Below the pieces are notes generated by a model. That model was not told the DNA's origin. It saw only the letters and a program-made list of their open reading frames with translations, and did no database searches. Shown here piece after piece: positions 22,626 to 31,023 of a stretch of DNA of 55,909 nucleotides; within the stretch, counting starts at the first letter, position 1; each line of letters starts with the position of its first letter. A program made the position numbers and the translations under genes. Source of the DNA: Bacteroidota bacterium (GTDB lineage: Bacteria > Bacteroidota > Bacteroidia > Chitinophagales > Saprospiraceae). The stretch lies in the NCBI GenBank assembly GCA_029781095.1, contig JAKOXM010000545.1, positions 1-55,909 on the forward strand, read 5' to 3'.

Positions 22626-23684
22626 ATGTTTATTTCCGGAATACAACAGGTCGGCATCGGCGTCGCCAATGTACACGAAGCGTTCAAATGGTACAGGCAG
22701 CACTTTGGTATGGATGTGCCCATGTTTGAAGAAGCGGCAGAAGCGGCGCTGATGCTGCCATATACCGGCGGACAGCCGCAGTCGCGGCACGCCATCCTCG
22801 CCCTGAACATGCAGGGCGGCGGCGGCATGGAGATATGGCAATACACGGGCCGTACCCCTGTTCCCGCTGCGTTTCAGCCCCAACTCGGCGACCTCGGTAT
22901 TTTTATTGCCAAAATAAAGTGCAAAAACGTGTGGGATTGCTTCCATGACCTGCGGAAGCGCGGCGTCAATATGCAAACCAATCCCGCCCCGCGCCCCGAC
23001 GGCGAAGAGCATTTTTTTGTCAAAGACCCCTGGGGAAATACATTTGAAGTCGTGGGCGCCAAAGACTGGTTCTCCACAGGTCGCCCCGACCTGACGGGCG
23101 GCATGTACGGCGCCGTCATCGGTGTCAGCGATATGGATCGGTCCGTAGCGTTTTATGCCGAAATGCTGGGCTACGACACGATCGTTTATGATAAAACCGA
23201 CGATTTTGCCGACTGGCATGGTGTGGACGGCGGGTTCGGACGGTGCCGCCGGGTGCTGCTGCGCCATGCGGAAAAGCGAAAAGGTCCGTTCAGCCGCCTG
23301 CTGGGCGATACCGAAATCGAACTCGTGCAATCGCTCGAACGCAAGCCACGCAAAATTTTTGAAAACCGCTTTTGGGGCGACCTCGGCTATATCCACCTCT
23401 GTTTCGACATCACCGGCATGGCCGAAATGAAGGCTTTTTGCGCTGAAAAAGGCTATCCTTTCACCGTGGACTCGAGCGGCTCTTTTGACATGGGCGAAGC
23501 GGCGGGGTATTTTTCCTATATCGAAGACCCCGACGGAACGCTCATCGAATTTGTCGAAACGCACAAAATCCCTATTCTGAAAAAAATAGGCTGGTACCTC
23601 GACCTTCGCAAGCGCAGCCGACCGGAAAAACCGTTGCCTGCGCTGATGCTGAAAGCGCTGGGGCTTGGAAGGGTGAAGGAGTAA
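22626..23684 (+). CDS. VOC superfamily protein with two glyoxalase/dioxygenase domains
   Basis: A 352-residue protein of two tandem VOC (glyoxalase/bleomycin resistance/extradiol dioxygenase) domains. The first covers about 1-155 (IQQVGIGVANVHEAFKWYRQ, FFVKDPWGNTFEVVGA). The second covers about 160-320 (GGMYGAVIGVSDMDRSVAFY, YIHLCFDITGMAEMKAFC, SYIEDPDGTLIEFVETH). Each domain pair would form one metal-binding barrel; conserved acid and His positions such as IHLCFD and LIEFVE are present in the second. The basic C-terminal tail (about 325-352) is unusual. The substrate is unknown. Located in the cytoplasm, and probably co-transcribed with the DUF4406 gene. Confidence 0.85.
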   Translation: MFISGIQQVGIGVANVHEAFKWYRQHFGMDVPMFEEAAEAALMLPYTGGQPQSRHAILALNMQGGGGMEIWQYTGRTPVPAAFQPQLGDLGIFIAKIKCKNVWDCFHDLRKRGVNMQTNPAPRPDGEEHFFVKDPWGNTFEVVGAKDWFSTGRPDLTGGMYGAVIGVSDMDRSVAFYAEMLGYDTIVYDKTDDFADWHGVDGGFGRCRRVLLRHAEKRKGPFSRLLGDTEIELVQSLERKPRKIFENRFWGDLGYIHLCFDITGMAEMKAFCAEKGYPFTVDSSGSFDMGEAAGYFSYIEDPDGTLIEFVETHKIPILKKIGWYLDLRKRSRPEKPLPALMLKALGLGRVKE

Positions 23685-23692
23685 AGACAGTG

Positions 23693-23720
23693 GCGGTTGG
23701 CACTGACTACTGCCAACCGC
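23693..23720. terminator. Bidirectional terminator between convergent VOC and SPFH genes
   Basis: GCGGTTGGCA pairs perfectly with TGCCAACCGC around an eight-base loop. The hairpin sits in the 43-base gap between the stop codons at 23684 and 23728 and is followed on the plus strand by AATTTATTT. Confidence 0.75.
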
Positions 23721-23727
23721 AATTTAT

Positions 23728-24651
23728 TTACGATTTTCTTTTATCCGAAAAATCCGTGCTGTTTAGCGCCATCAGTTCCTTAAGCGTTTTTTGCATGCCG
23801 TCTACCGAGCCATCGAGGAAAATGATGTTGCCTTTGCCATGTTCGGTGAAGTTTTTGATAGCCTCCGTCCACATAGAGAACAGGATGACCGAAGTGTCGA
23901 GATTGGCTGTCTGCATCTCTTTGGCAGCCTGGCTCATACCCTTCGCTACTTCTTCGCGGAACAGCGCAACGGCCTGACCGCGCATCCGGGCAGCTTCACG
24001 CTCGGCTTCGGCGGCGATTTTGATGGCATTACCTTCTGCTTCGGCGGCTTTGGTTTTCGTGATCAGCAGCGCCTGGCCTTCATTTTCCGCGGCAGCTTTG
24101 AGGTTGTTGGCCGCTACGATCTTCGACATGGAGCGCATCACTTCTTCGTCGAATGTGATATCGTTGATCTGCAGATCGATGAGGTGAAAACCCCAGTCTT
24201 CGAGCATGTGGTCCACGTTGGTTTTCACGGCTTCCGTGATCTCCCGGCGCAGACTGAGTATTTCCTGTTGTTTTTTTGTGGCGACGTAGGAGCGGATGCT
24301 GCCTTCCACGGTGCGTGTCAGAGTTGCCATAAAATCGCGGTCGCTTACAAATCGAAACGCTACTTTTTTTACCGTTTCCTCTGCGTTGTCCATAACGGAA
24401 AACAGCAGCAGGGAGGTAAAATGTACGTTCGCCTGATCGATGGTGACGGCCTGGAAAGTAAGTTCCACGGCCCGGTTTTGCACCGTGATGCGTTTAAAAA
24501 CCTGTTCGATGAACGGAATCCGGAAGTTCAGTCCCGGATAAAGGGTGCGATTGTATTTGCCGAAAATCGTGGTGATGGCTACGGTAGCCTGCTGTACGGT
24601 TACGAGACTGAGCAGTACCAGCAAGACCAGGACTGGAATGAGGATCAACAT
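23728..24651 (-). CDS. SPFH/stomatin-like membrane protein
   Basis: A 307-residue SPFH-domain protein. One N-terminal membrane segment (MLILIPVLVLLVLLSLVTVQQ) is followed by the SPFH/band-7 domain (about 22-180; IFGKYNRTLYPGLNFRIPFI, NRAVELTFQAVTIDQANVHF, RSYVATKKQQEIL). An Ala/Glu-rich coiled coil (about 180-235; KAAAENEGQALLITKTKAAE) precedes a short C-terminal region. Homologues (stomatin, prohibitin, QmcA) oligomerise into membrane microdomain rings and influence proteases and membrane organisation. No NfeD partner gene is adjacent. It ends next to a convergent terminator hairpin. Confidence 0.92.
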   Translation of the reverse strand: MLILIPVLVLLVLLSLVTVQQATVAITTIFGKYNRTLYPGLNFRIPFIEQVFKRITVQNRAVELTFQAVTIDQANVHFTSLLLFSVMDNAEETVKKVAFRFVSDRDFMATLTRTVEGSIRSYVATKKQQEILSLRREITEAVKTNVDHMLEDWGFHLIDLQINDITFDEEVMRSMSKIVAANNLKAAAENEGQALLITKTKAAEAEGNAIKIAAEAEREAARMRGQAVALFREEVAKGMSQAAKEMQTANLDTSVILFSMWTEAIKNFTEHGKGNIIFLDGSVDGMQKTLKELMALNSTDFSDKRKS

Positions 24652-24684
24652 AGTTGTCGAGAAGTTTGATGTTTGATTTTATGG

Positions 24685-25578
24685 TCAAAGATTCAGGCCG
24701 AGGGGGCAGGAAAACAAGACCGGCTTGCAATTTGACGACCAAACGTAATAATTTCGGCACAAACGCGGGGAAAATTTCGGCACGTATTGATTCGCTGATA
24801 TCACACTACTGGACATTTTTATTTCACGCAAAGACGCAAAGTTTTCGCAAAGAAGCAAAGTGTTGAAGATTAAAATTTTGCGTCTTTGCGTTTTTGGTTT
24901 TTGCGCCTTTGCGTGGAAAATGTCCAGTAGTGTGGTCAGGAGGGTGAATAAAATCTCAGACCAGCTGGATTCGTCATCGTAATAAACAGCCAGTTTTTCT
25001 TCGCTCGGGAAACCCAGTTTTCTGTATAAGTCTATGAATTTCAGGGCGTTTGCATTATTTGCACTGTCCCGGCATTCTTTGTCCGAATAAATGTTTTCAT
25101 AAGCGAGAATCTGCTGGTCAGCGGCAAAGAGTTTTCTTATTTCCGTTTCCAGCACATTCGGTTTTTTCTTATTAGAAGCCTTTGCCTGCTGTAGTGCGCG
25201 TATGAATTCAAGATTGTTGCTGTCAAACACCCTCGGCGGCAGATCCGCCAGCAAGCGGTCGGCGTCGATTTGTTTGTCGTTGATCAGAATTCGCAGGAGC
25301 GGTTCATTCTTGGAGTAAAGGCCGCATTTTCCATTTACGAGTATCGCGTTTTTTAGATCGACGAAAAAAGGATTGGATTTGCGTTTGAAAGCTTCTTCGT
25401 AATATGAAGCGGCTGCAACAAAATCATTTCTATAAATGGCTCTCGCCGCGAGGTTGACATACCGGAAGTATCCGGCCAGGTTTGAATCCAGGCTGATGTT
25501 ATAGTCTCTTTGGAATGCGCTCGCAGTCGCGGAAAAGAGAAGGATTCCTGACAAAAGAAGCAGTGTCCGGTGAAGCAT
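24685..25578 (-). CDS. Exported protein of unknown function, 3' end replaced by a palindromic repeat
   Basis: The start at 25578 gives a signal peptide (MLHRTLLLLSGILLFSATASA) and avoids overlap with the upstream glycosyltransferase gene. The next 190 residues are helical, with a TPR-like start (YFRYVNLAARAIYRNDFVAA, SYYEEAFKRKSNPFFVDLKN). From about residue 213 onward the reading frame enters a palindromic element at 24802-24934, and its translation (DIFHAKAQKPKTQRRK) is the typical artefact of such a repeat. The final 40 residues derive from the spacer towards the SPFH gene. The natural C-terminus is therefore probably lost or altered. The original function is not recognisable. Confidence 0.6.
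   Translation of the reverse strand: MLHRTLLLLSGILLFSATASAFQRDYNISLDSNLAGYFRYVNLAARAIYRNDFVAAASYYEEAFKRKSNPFFVDLKNAILVNGKCGLYSKNEPLLRILINDKQIDADRLLADLPPRVFDSNNLEFIRALQQAKASNKKKPNVLETEIRKLFAADQQILAYENIYSDKECRDSANNANALKFIDLYRKLGFPSEEKLAVYYDDESSWSEILFTLLTTLLDIFHAKAQKPKTQRRKILIFNTLLLCENFASLREIKMSSSVISANQYVPKFSPRLCRNYYVWSSNCKPVLFSCPLGLNL
24802..24934. repeat. Palindromic mobile-type repeat with Cgcaaag-rich core
   Basis: Outer arms of 18 bases (CACACTACTGGACATTTT at 24802-24819 and its exact complement at 24917-24934) enclose a core. The core holds ACGCAAAGACGCAAAG-like motifs on one side and GCGTCTTTGCGTTTT on the other, so the whole 133 bases can fold back. It lies inside the 3' part of the gene 24685..25578. 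The structure and sequence style match a non-autonomous palindromic element of the kind scattered in many Bacteroidota genomes. TCA occurs at both flanks, possibly a short target duplication, but this is too short to be convincing. Confidence 0.75.
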
Positions 25579-25658
25579 ACGTGCAATAACGCGGGATAAA
25601 TATTGTTCGTCTTGCCTGAAGCGGGCGATCGGTAAAAAGGTTGTGCAAATCGTACAAA

Positions 25659-26906
25659 TCAACATGCGGGGCTCTCGTTCATCGCACCCATCAGTTTTGC
25701 CCATGCATTTTTTGTGGCGTCAAAATCGTTGAAATGCTTCACGGTATTTTTTCGGAAATGAGTGAATTCATGCAGGATTTTTTCAAAATCCCGGGTGTTG
25801 AAATAAGCGCATAATTTGGGAATCGTGACTTTCAATTTCTCTTCCATTTCGCGCATCGTGTTTTCATAGCCCTCGCGGTTGGTTATGTATACCAGCAACG
25901 GCTTGTAGCGTATCCAGCCGATCGTTGCGTTGATAAAACGCTTGAGAATAACGGGCGAAACGCTGTCGATCGACTCCAGGCTTACCGGCAGCACGCCGTT
26001 CAAAAGGTTCTTATACACCCGAAATCCGTCGTGAAAGGTATAGCAGGGCACTTTCACGACTTTAAGTTTTGACAGCGCAGTACTCATAAAAGTGTCTTCC
26101 CCACGTGCGCCGGGCGGATTGTAAAAAGGAGGCAGGTGCGTGGTGTTTTTTAAATTGAAACAAAGGTTGGCGCCGGAGATAAATTTCATCCCGCTTTCTT
26201 CTTCTACTTCCGATAGCAGCGAGTGGTTTATAATGTCGGGGTCAGCGTAGGTGACGCCCTTGTTTTGAACGATCAGGTCCCGTATTTTTTCCCAGGTAAC
26301 AATCTCGTTGCTGATGGCCTCGATAAATTGTTTGAAATCGTTTTCCTGCAACACCTCGTTAAACCGGATGAAGGGGATCGGTGAAATATAACCGCAATGG
26401 TGGCCGTGGGTAATATCAGCGTCTGCGATATATTTTAAATGTGTGCCGACAACGCTTTGCCCCATCCAGATCAGGTGGCCGTGCTCGTTTTTCATTGTAG
26501 CGATCGGGTATTCGTCGTCGTCAATAAAAATAAGCCGGTCCATTTTGTTCTTAATGGCAAAGTAGGTAACCACGTTTCGCTTTTTCGCATAGCCTTCTCC
26601 AAAAAGCAATTTTGCTTCCTGATCGTTTATCATACCCGCTTTTTTCAGCGATTCCGTCTCGTTTTCTATTTTTTCAGCGCCATAGAAATGAATCGACTCG
26701 ACCATTTTTGCTATTTCCGGGGGTATGTTTTTATAGTCGCTGATTTGCGTTCCGTGGTATTTTAAATCATAGGCTACAAAAAGGTGAAGCCGTATTTTTT
26801 CGTCGTGAATAAGCCCGTGTTCGAGCCAGTTATTAATATACGAGCGCAGCACATGCTGAAAATGCTTCCTGCCGGTTACGAATCCAATTCCTATATTTAA
26901 ACTCAT
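25659..26906 (-). CDS. GT-A-fold glycosyltransferase-like protein
   Basis: A 415-residue cytoplasmic protein without signal peptide. The N-terminal IGIGFVTGRKHFQHVLRSY, the acidic metal-binding type motif RLIFIDDDEYP (about residue 122), and the downstream GARGEDTFMSTAL (about 270) are arranged as in inverting GT-A glycosyltransferases, where DDD binds the nucleotide sugar through a metal and the later ED contributes the base. The remaining C-terminal 130 residues are helical. I cannot assign a CAZy family or a donor sugar. No other glycan genes are adjacent; its 3' neighbour is the repeat-damaged exported gene, and its start codon lies just downstream of the inverted repeat at 26950-27011. 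Confidence 0.7.
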   Translation of the reverse strand: MSLNIGIGFVTGRKHFQHVLRSYINNWLEHGLIHDEKIRLHLFVAYDLKYHGTQISDYKNIPPEIAKMVESIHFYGAEKIENETESLKKAGMINDQEAKLLFGEGYAKKRNVVTYFAIKNKMDRLIFIDDDEYPIATMKNEHGHLIWMGQSVVGTHLKYIADADITHGHHCGYISPIPFIRFNEVLQENDFKQFIEAISNEIVTWEKIRDLIVQNKGVTYADPDIINHSLLSEVEEESGMKFISGANLCFNLKNTTHLPPFYNPPGARGEDTFMSTALSKLKVVKVPCYTFHDGFRVYKNLLNGVLPVSLESIDSVSPVILKRFINATIGWIRYKPLLVYITNREGYENTMREMEEKLKVTIPKLCAYFNTRDFEKILHEFTHFRKNTVKHFNDFDATKNAWAKLMGAMNESPAC

Positions 26907-26949
26907 AAGCTATGTATTAAGGGGCGCAATCAAAATTGGCGGTTATTTA

Positions 26950-27011
26950 TTGTACGGCGAAACACCAGTTTCGCTTGAATATTGTAGCGAAACTGGTGTT
27001 TCGCCGTACAA
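26950..27011. repeat. Perfect 26-bp inverted repeat (palindromic element)
   Basis: Two perfectly complementary 26-base arms (26950-26975 and 26986-27011) are separated by ten bases. The left arm begins TTGTACGGCGAAACACC. It lies in the 250-base gap between the start of the glycosyltransferase gene and the 3' end of the DinB-like gene. The arm length and perfection far exceed a normal terminator and there is no T-run, so a dispersed palindromic repeat is more likely. The rest of this gap holds nothing I recognise. Confidence 0.75.
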
Positions 27012-27156
27012 TTTTGCGACAATTAGAAATGCGCCCTGAATTAAAAGATATTCGAGGCAGGGCTTGCGTCAAAAGAAATGACACAACCCTGTGATCAAGA
27101 TTTTGGCTAAAATAAGGAATTTTGCCGTGCTGCGATCGAAAAAACCGGCATTCCTC

Positions 27157-27822
27157 TTACTCTCGCACGGTCCCGGAAAACACACTCACCTTGCTATTGA
27201 ACGGATTGCCCGACGAGCGGCGGAAGGAAACGACCTGGCCTGTGTGCCAGAGGGCATCGGCGATCGGGCCGTTCAGCATATTCCAGAAAGGAAATTCGGT
27301 GGATTTGTCCCCGTTTGTAAAAATGATCGGATATTCTTCCAGGGCAACCTTGTCGCCTTTCAGGATGTCGCTGGCGGTCTTCAGATTTTCCAGAACCTGC
27401 CTCCTTTTTACGGCAAAACCGAGCGGCGAGGTTTCCTCTCCGCTTCGCACGTTGGCCTGTTTGTTTACCGCATTAAAAATGACGTTCGACAGGCCGAGGA
27501 TGTGGTCGATGGTTTCTTCACTTGTCCGGGCTTCCGCGTTGGGCCGGAAGGCCAGGTCTTCGGGCCGGAGCCCTTCGGTAGCCCAGTAAAACCGGAAACC
27601 GAGGCCGTCGATCATCCTGGCGACCACCGTTTCCGCCGTAAAGGAATCGGGGTAGGCAGGTATCTCGCGATAAGGCAATGTGTCTTTTACTTCCAAATTA
27701 TCATCGCTTTTTTGTGCCGTGCATAATGGTTGGAGGGCCAATAATATGACAAGACCGAAAAGGAAGCGCATCATCAGCATTTTTTGAGGCCGGCCGGGGA
27801 GGAAAGAGTGTTTCAGATTCAT
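27157..27822 (-). CDS. Exported DinB-like family protein
   Basis: A 221-residue protein with a signal peptide (MMRFLFGLVILLALQPLCTAQ) and a four-helix DinB-like domain (about 65-215). The segments ATEGLRPEDLAFRPNAEART, TIDHILGLSNVIFNAVN and DALWHTGQVVSFRRSSGNPF correspond to the usual helices, with His in the second and third segments as candidate metal ligands. Many DinB-superfamily proteins are thiol-dependent metalloenzymes. Export of this one is less usual but common in Bacteroidota. The ATG at 27780 (MLMMRFLFGL) is an equally good start. The gap at 27823-28161 contains two hairpins described separately. Confidence 0.8.
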   Translation of the reverse strand: MNLKHSFLPGRPQKMLMMRFLFGLVILLALQPLCTAQKSDDNLEVKDTLPYREIPAYPDSFTAETVVARMIDGLGFRFYWATEGLRPEDLAFRPNAEARTSEETIDHILGLSNVIFNAVNKQANVRSGEETSPLGFAVKRRQVLENLKTASDILKGDKVALEEYPIIFTNGDKSTEFPFWNMLNGPIADALWHTGQVVSFRRSSGNPFNSKVSVFSGTVRE

Positions 27823-27991
27823 AACAGCTTGTTTTTAGTTGACGGTAATGCGAGCGGTGAAACAGGGCCGGAGAATGAGGTTTGCCTTTAAAGGGGGACG
27901 GGGTTTTTATTTGAAATAATAGTTGCTTATTTTAAATTTATATTTATCTGGTTTACATAAATATATGACATAAAAAAGGAATGTCGGAACC

Positions 27992-28039
27992 AAAAAAACA
28001 ATTGCGTAAAACCGCCGGATCCGGCAGGTTTTACGCAAT
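27992..28039 (-). terminator. Strong terminator for the hybrid-kinase / response-regulator operon
   Basis: A 13-bp perfect stem (ATTGCGTAAAACC with its complement) continues into an inner GCCGG/CCGGC stem with one bulged base (28001-28039). Read on the minus strand it is followed by TGTTTTTTTGG. It sits 123 bases after the response regulator stop at 28162, in the direction of transcription. Confidence 0.8.
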
Positions 28040-28049
28040 CAGGTACGTG

Positions 28050-28089
28050 GATTCCGTTTTGGAAACTACGTGGTCATGTAAACGGAATC
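28050..28089. repeat. Second hairpin next to the operon terminator
   Basis: GATTCCGTTT and AAACGGAATC form a 10-bp stem around 20 bases. A TACGTGG direct repeat occurs at 28044-28050 and 28067-28073. It is separated from the terminator by ten bases. Purpose unknown; it could stabilise the operon mRNA 3' end. Confidence 0.5.
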
Positions 28090-28161
28090 TGGTTCGGGGC
28101 TCTGCCCAAAGATTGCCACAGCTTCGTATTTCCAAATCAGCGGCGACATTCTACTCCCCAC

Positions 28162-28551
28162 TCACGCAATCTCTCCCAGCAATTTTTCGATCTCCCCGAA
28201 CGACTGGTTGTCCTTGATGACGTAATAAAGCGCGCCTTTGGCAATCGTTTGCAGCGCTACGCCGTAGTGCTCCTGGGAAGACAGCATTACTACTTTTTGG
28301 TCGGGGTCGGCGGATTTGATGCGTTTGAGAATTTCCATACCGTTGAGGGAGCCGGGTACTGCGGAATCGAGGTAATAATCGAGTACGATCACCTCGGGGC
28401 GTTCGCCGAGTTTGTCGAGGCAGGCTTCGCCGGTGCCGAAGGCGGAAATATCATAAAGATCCAGCGCTTCGAGGTGATCGGACAGCATGGTGAGAAACAT
28501 ATTGTCGTCGTCTACCAGAAACAGCTTCTTTTTAGCGGTGGTCATTGTCAT
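28162..28551 (-). CDS. Single-domain response regulator (CheY-like)
   Basis: A 129-residue receiver domain without an output domain. The start is placed at 28551 (MTMTTAKKKLFLVDDDN); the first 11 residues of the ORF-track version lie over the spacer. Key residues: acidic triplet VDDDN, phosphorylation Asp in VIVLDYYLDS, Ser in VMLSSQE, and Lys in YYVIKDNQS. An insertion after the phosphorylation site (AVPGSLNG) is present. It is 42 bases downstream of the hybrid kinase and co-directional, so it is likely a phosphorelay partner of that kinase's HPt domain. Confidence 0.92.
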   Translation of the reverse strand: MTMTTAKKKLFLVDDDNMFLTMLSDHLEALDLYDISAFGTGEACLDKLGERPEVIVLDYYLDSAVPGSLNGMEILKRIKSADPDQKVVMLSSQEHYGVALQTIAKGALYYVIKDNQSFGEIEKLLGEIA

Positions 28552-28593
28552 TTCGTTTTGCGGGCAAGGTAAGGAATATTGCAATCTGAAGAA

Positions 28594-30696
28594 TTACATG
28601 TTTTGCAAATAGGCCTCGAAAGCGACAACGGATTGGCTGCATTCTTCGAGGAGTCCGCCAACGGATTCTGCCAGGTTTTCCGGCACCTGTCCGTCGCCCA
28701 GACTCAGCTCGATTCGAGCCGCCAGTTCACCCGTATGCGGCAGGCCTACCATGCGGAACTGGGGCTTGATGGTATGCACGAGCCGTCGAAGGCGTTCGTA
28801 ATCACCGCCTGCCAGATTCGCTTCGATCTGGGGCAGAATGGTTCGGGCGGATTCGAGGTACAATTCGATGTATTTGCGAATGCGGGCCCGGTTTCCGCCG
28901 GTCAGTTCTTCCAGAAACCGGAGATTGATCATCCCGGCCGAAGGAGCCATGGTTTCGGTCGCTTCTTCCTCCGGAAGCTCGAGAAGCACTTCTTTGTTGC
29001 CGTGCAACGCGTTGTATATTTTGCCGAAAAATTCGCTGTCGCGGAAAGGCTTGGGTATCCAGCCCGTCATGCCGCAATCCAGGCAACTTTGCACTTCTGA
29101 TTTGATCACCGAGGCGGTCAGGGCCAGGATGGGGATATTTTTATTCGTTTCCCGTATCCGGCGGGTGGCTTCGAGGCCATCCATCACGGGCATGTGCACA
29201 TCCATCAGGATAAGGTCGAACTGCTCCGTGTTGCATTTCTCAAGGGCTTCCAGGCCGTTCAGGGCCGCGGTTACCCGCACTTCCGGAATTTTTAATTCGA
29301 GTGTTTCAGTGGCTACGATGAGGTTGTACTGGTTGTCTTCCGCAACAAGCACCCGGATACCCTTCATCGCATCGAGCATGTCGGGCGAGAGGGTTTCCTG
29401 TCCGGCCACTGCGGTATTTGTGCTGATACCGAGTTCGATTTCAAAGTGGAACACGGAGCCCTTACCCGGTTCGCTCTCCACGGAAATGTCGCCGCCGAAC
29501 AGGGTGACGAGGTGTTTCGAGATGCTCAGGCCCAGCCCGGTGCCGCCGTATTTCCGGGTCGTATCGCTCGACGCCTGCCGGAAGCTCTCGAACACGACGG
29601 CCGTTTGTTCAGGCGTCATGCCGATGCCCGTATCGCGCACCGAGAACAGAAGCCGGCACAATGAATCTTTTCGATTGCGCAATTGGACTCTCAGGACAAC
29701 TTCGCCTTTTTCCGTGAATTTGATGGCGTTGCCCGTCAGATTGAGCAATATTTGTTGCAAACGAACCGGGTCGCCCACCAGTACGGGCGGGATACCGGGA
29801 TCGCAGTCGGTGATGAGCGCTATGCCTTTTTCCTCGGCGCGGTATCCGAGCGTGGCCACCACCTGTTCGAGCACGTTTTCGAGGCTGAGGTCGGTGTGCT
29901 CCAGTTCCATTTTGCCGGCTTCGATCTTCGAAATATCGAGTATCTCGTTGAGAATAACGAGCAGGTTTTTGGAAGAACGCATCACGCTGTTGAGGTATTT
30001 CAGCTGGTCTTCGCGCGGTTGTTTCAGCAGCAAAATGTGCGTCATACCCATCACGGCGTTCATGGGCGTACGCAATTCGTGGCTCATGTTGGCCAGAAAC
30101 TGCTGCTTGAACCGTTCGCTTTGCTCGGCTCGCTGCCGCTGAAACTGGGCCTCTTTTTTTTCGGTTTCCGCTTGCGCGCGCTGCCGTTCGGCTTCTTCTT
30201 TTTGTTGCATCACTTCCGCCGTACGCGCTTCCACGAGCCTCGTGAGTTCTTCCTCGCGCCGACGCAGCTGGTCTACCAGTTTGTCGGTTTGCAAGCGCAG
30301 ACGGCGTGTCAGCAGACCGACCACAGTCTGCATCGCGGCGGGGTAGTCCTTCAACACCGTGTAAAACTCGGCCCTGCCGATCACTGCCAGCAGGGTATCC
30401 ATAGTGGCGCTGATGGACATGGACCTCGGGCCTTCGTCGAGCAAGGCCAGTTCGCCGAAGAAACTTCCGGCCGTCTGTTTCGCTACCACAAAGTCGGCGT
30501 CATGCACTTTCACTTCCCCTTCCAGGATAACGAACAAGGCATTACCGGTGTCATTTTTGTGAAAAACCGCCTCGCCTGCGCGCACTTTTTGAATCTTGCT
30601 GTGCGCTGCAAGCCGGGCCAGAACGGCGAGCGGAATGGACCCGAACAGGTCCATTTGCTGAAACAGCTCGGCGAGAGTATCGGGTGATATTTTCAT
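28594..30696 (-). CDS. Hybrid histidine kinase with N-terminal cyclic-nucleotide-binding domain, receiver and HPt domains
   Basis: A 700-residue soluble phosphorelay protein. Domain order: cyclic nucleotide-binding domain (1-130), with the phosphate-binding cassette GSFFGELALLDEGPRSMSIS that keeps the conserved Glu and Arg. A Glu/Gln-rich coiled coil (about 132-195) follows, then HisKA with His about residue 207 (NMSHELRTPMNAVMG). The HATPase has LNLTGNAIKFTEKG, DTGIGM and GGTGLGLSISKHLV. The receiver (about 435-560) has LILMDVHMPVMDG and WIPKPF, and the C-terminal HPt domain has RLVHTIKPQFRMVGL. No membrane segment is present, so its input is intracellular, most simply a cyclic nucleotide. 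The receiver and HPt would carry phosphate to the small regulator downstream. Confidence 0.93.
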   Translation of the reverse strand: MKISPDTLAELFQQMDLFGSIPLAVLARLAAHSKIQKVRAGEAVFHKNDTGNALFVILEGEVKVHDADFVVAKQTAGSFFGELALLDEGPRSMSISATMDTLLAVIGRAEFYTVLKDYPAAMQTVVGLLTRRLRLQTDKLVDQLRRREEELTRLVEARTAEVMQQKEEAERQRAQAETEKKEAQFQRQRAEQSERFKQQFLANMSHELRTPMNAVMGMTHILLLKQPREDQLKYLNSVMRSSKNLLVILNEILDISKIEAGKMELEHTDLSLENVLEQVVATLGYRAEEKGIALITDCDPGIPPVLVGDPVRLQQILLNLTGNAIKFTEKGEVVLRVQLRNRKDSLCRLLFSVRDTGIGMTPEQTAVVFESFRQASSDTTRKYGGTGLGLSISKHLVTLFGGDISVESEPGKGSVFHFEIELGISTNTAVAGQETLSPDMLDAMKGIRVLVAEDNQYNLIVATETLELKIPEVRVTAALNGLEALEKCNTEQFDLILMDVHMPVMDGLEATRRIRETNKNIPILALTASVIKSEVQSCLDCGMTGWIPKPFRDSEFFGKIYNALHGNKEVLLELPEEEATETMAPSAGMINLRFLEELTGGNRARIRKYIELYLESARTILPQIEANLAGGDYERLRRLVHTIKPQFRMVGLPHTGELAARIELSLGDGQVPENLAESVGGLLEECSQSVVAFEAYLQNM

Positions 30697-30763
30697 TGGT
30701 TTGCTCGATCCTTTACGATACAGCAGGGTAAAGGTGCAAAGATTTTTTGCAAAAATTGTACAG

Positions 30764-30771
30764 CAAAGGTA
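30764..30771 (-). promoter_or_regulatory. Candidate -7 box for the hybrid kinase operon
   Basis: On the minus strand this reads TACCTTTG, an exact TAnnTTTG match 68 bases upstream of the kinase start at 30696. No TTG at the normal spacing is seen. The rest of the 327-base divergent spacer (30697-31023) holds the hairpin at 30927 and no gene. Confidence 0.45.
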
Positions 30772-30926
30772 CTGGCCCCGCGTTGCGGAACCCGCGTTGC
30801 GGATATTTGCATCCGGCCCCGCAAGGCATTATCTTGCGCAAACGCGTTTTAATATTTCTCTAAGCATTTTTTAAGGATTACAGGGATACTGTCGCCGTAT
30901 TTTCACCCTTTGGTCCAAATCTGAAT

Positions 30927-30950
30927 AAAAAATGCCGACCGGCATTTTTT
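30927..30950. terminator. Symmetric A6/T6 hairpin in a divergent intergenic region
   Basis: AAAAAATGCCG and CGGCATTTTTT form a perfect palindrome with two central bases, so the sequence looks like a terminator on both strands. It lies between the divergent hybrid kinase and haloperoxidase genes, where no transcript should normally end. It may mark a short leader RNA end or be an operator. Confidence 0.55.
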
Positions 30951-31023
30951 AACTAATTGATTTTCAAATCTGTAGCGTATTTACGCATTTGTAAGTCTGC
31001 ACGCTATTTTCAAACAAAAGAAC

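Noticed and set aside
22605-23564. Minus-strand ORF of 319 residues
   Set aside because: Antisense shadow of the double VOC protein.
27981-28217. Small plus-strand ORF of 78 residues
   Set aside because: It reads through the two hairpins and the end of the opposite-strand response regulator.
28838-30687. Plus-strand ORFs of 434 and 334 residues
   Set aside because: Antisense shadows of the hybrid histidine kinase, which has a complete set of kinase motifs on the other strand.
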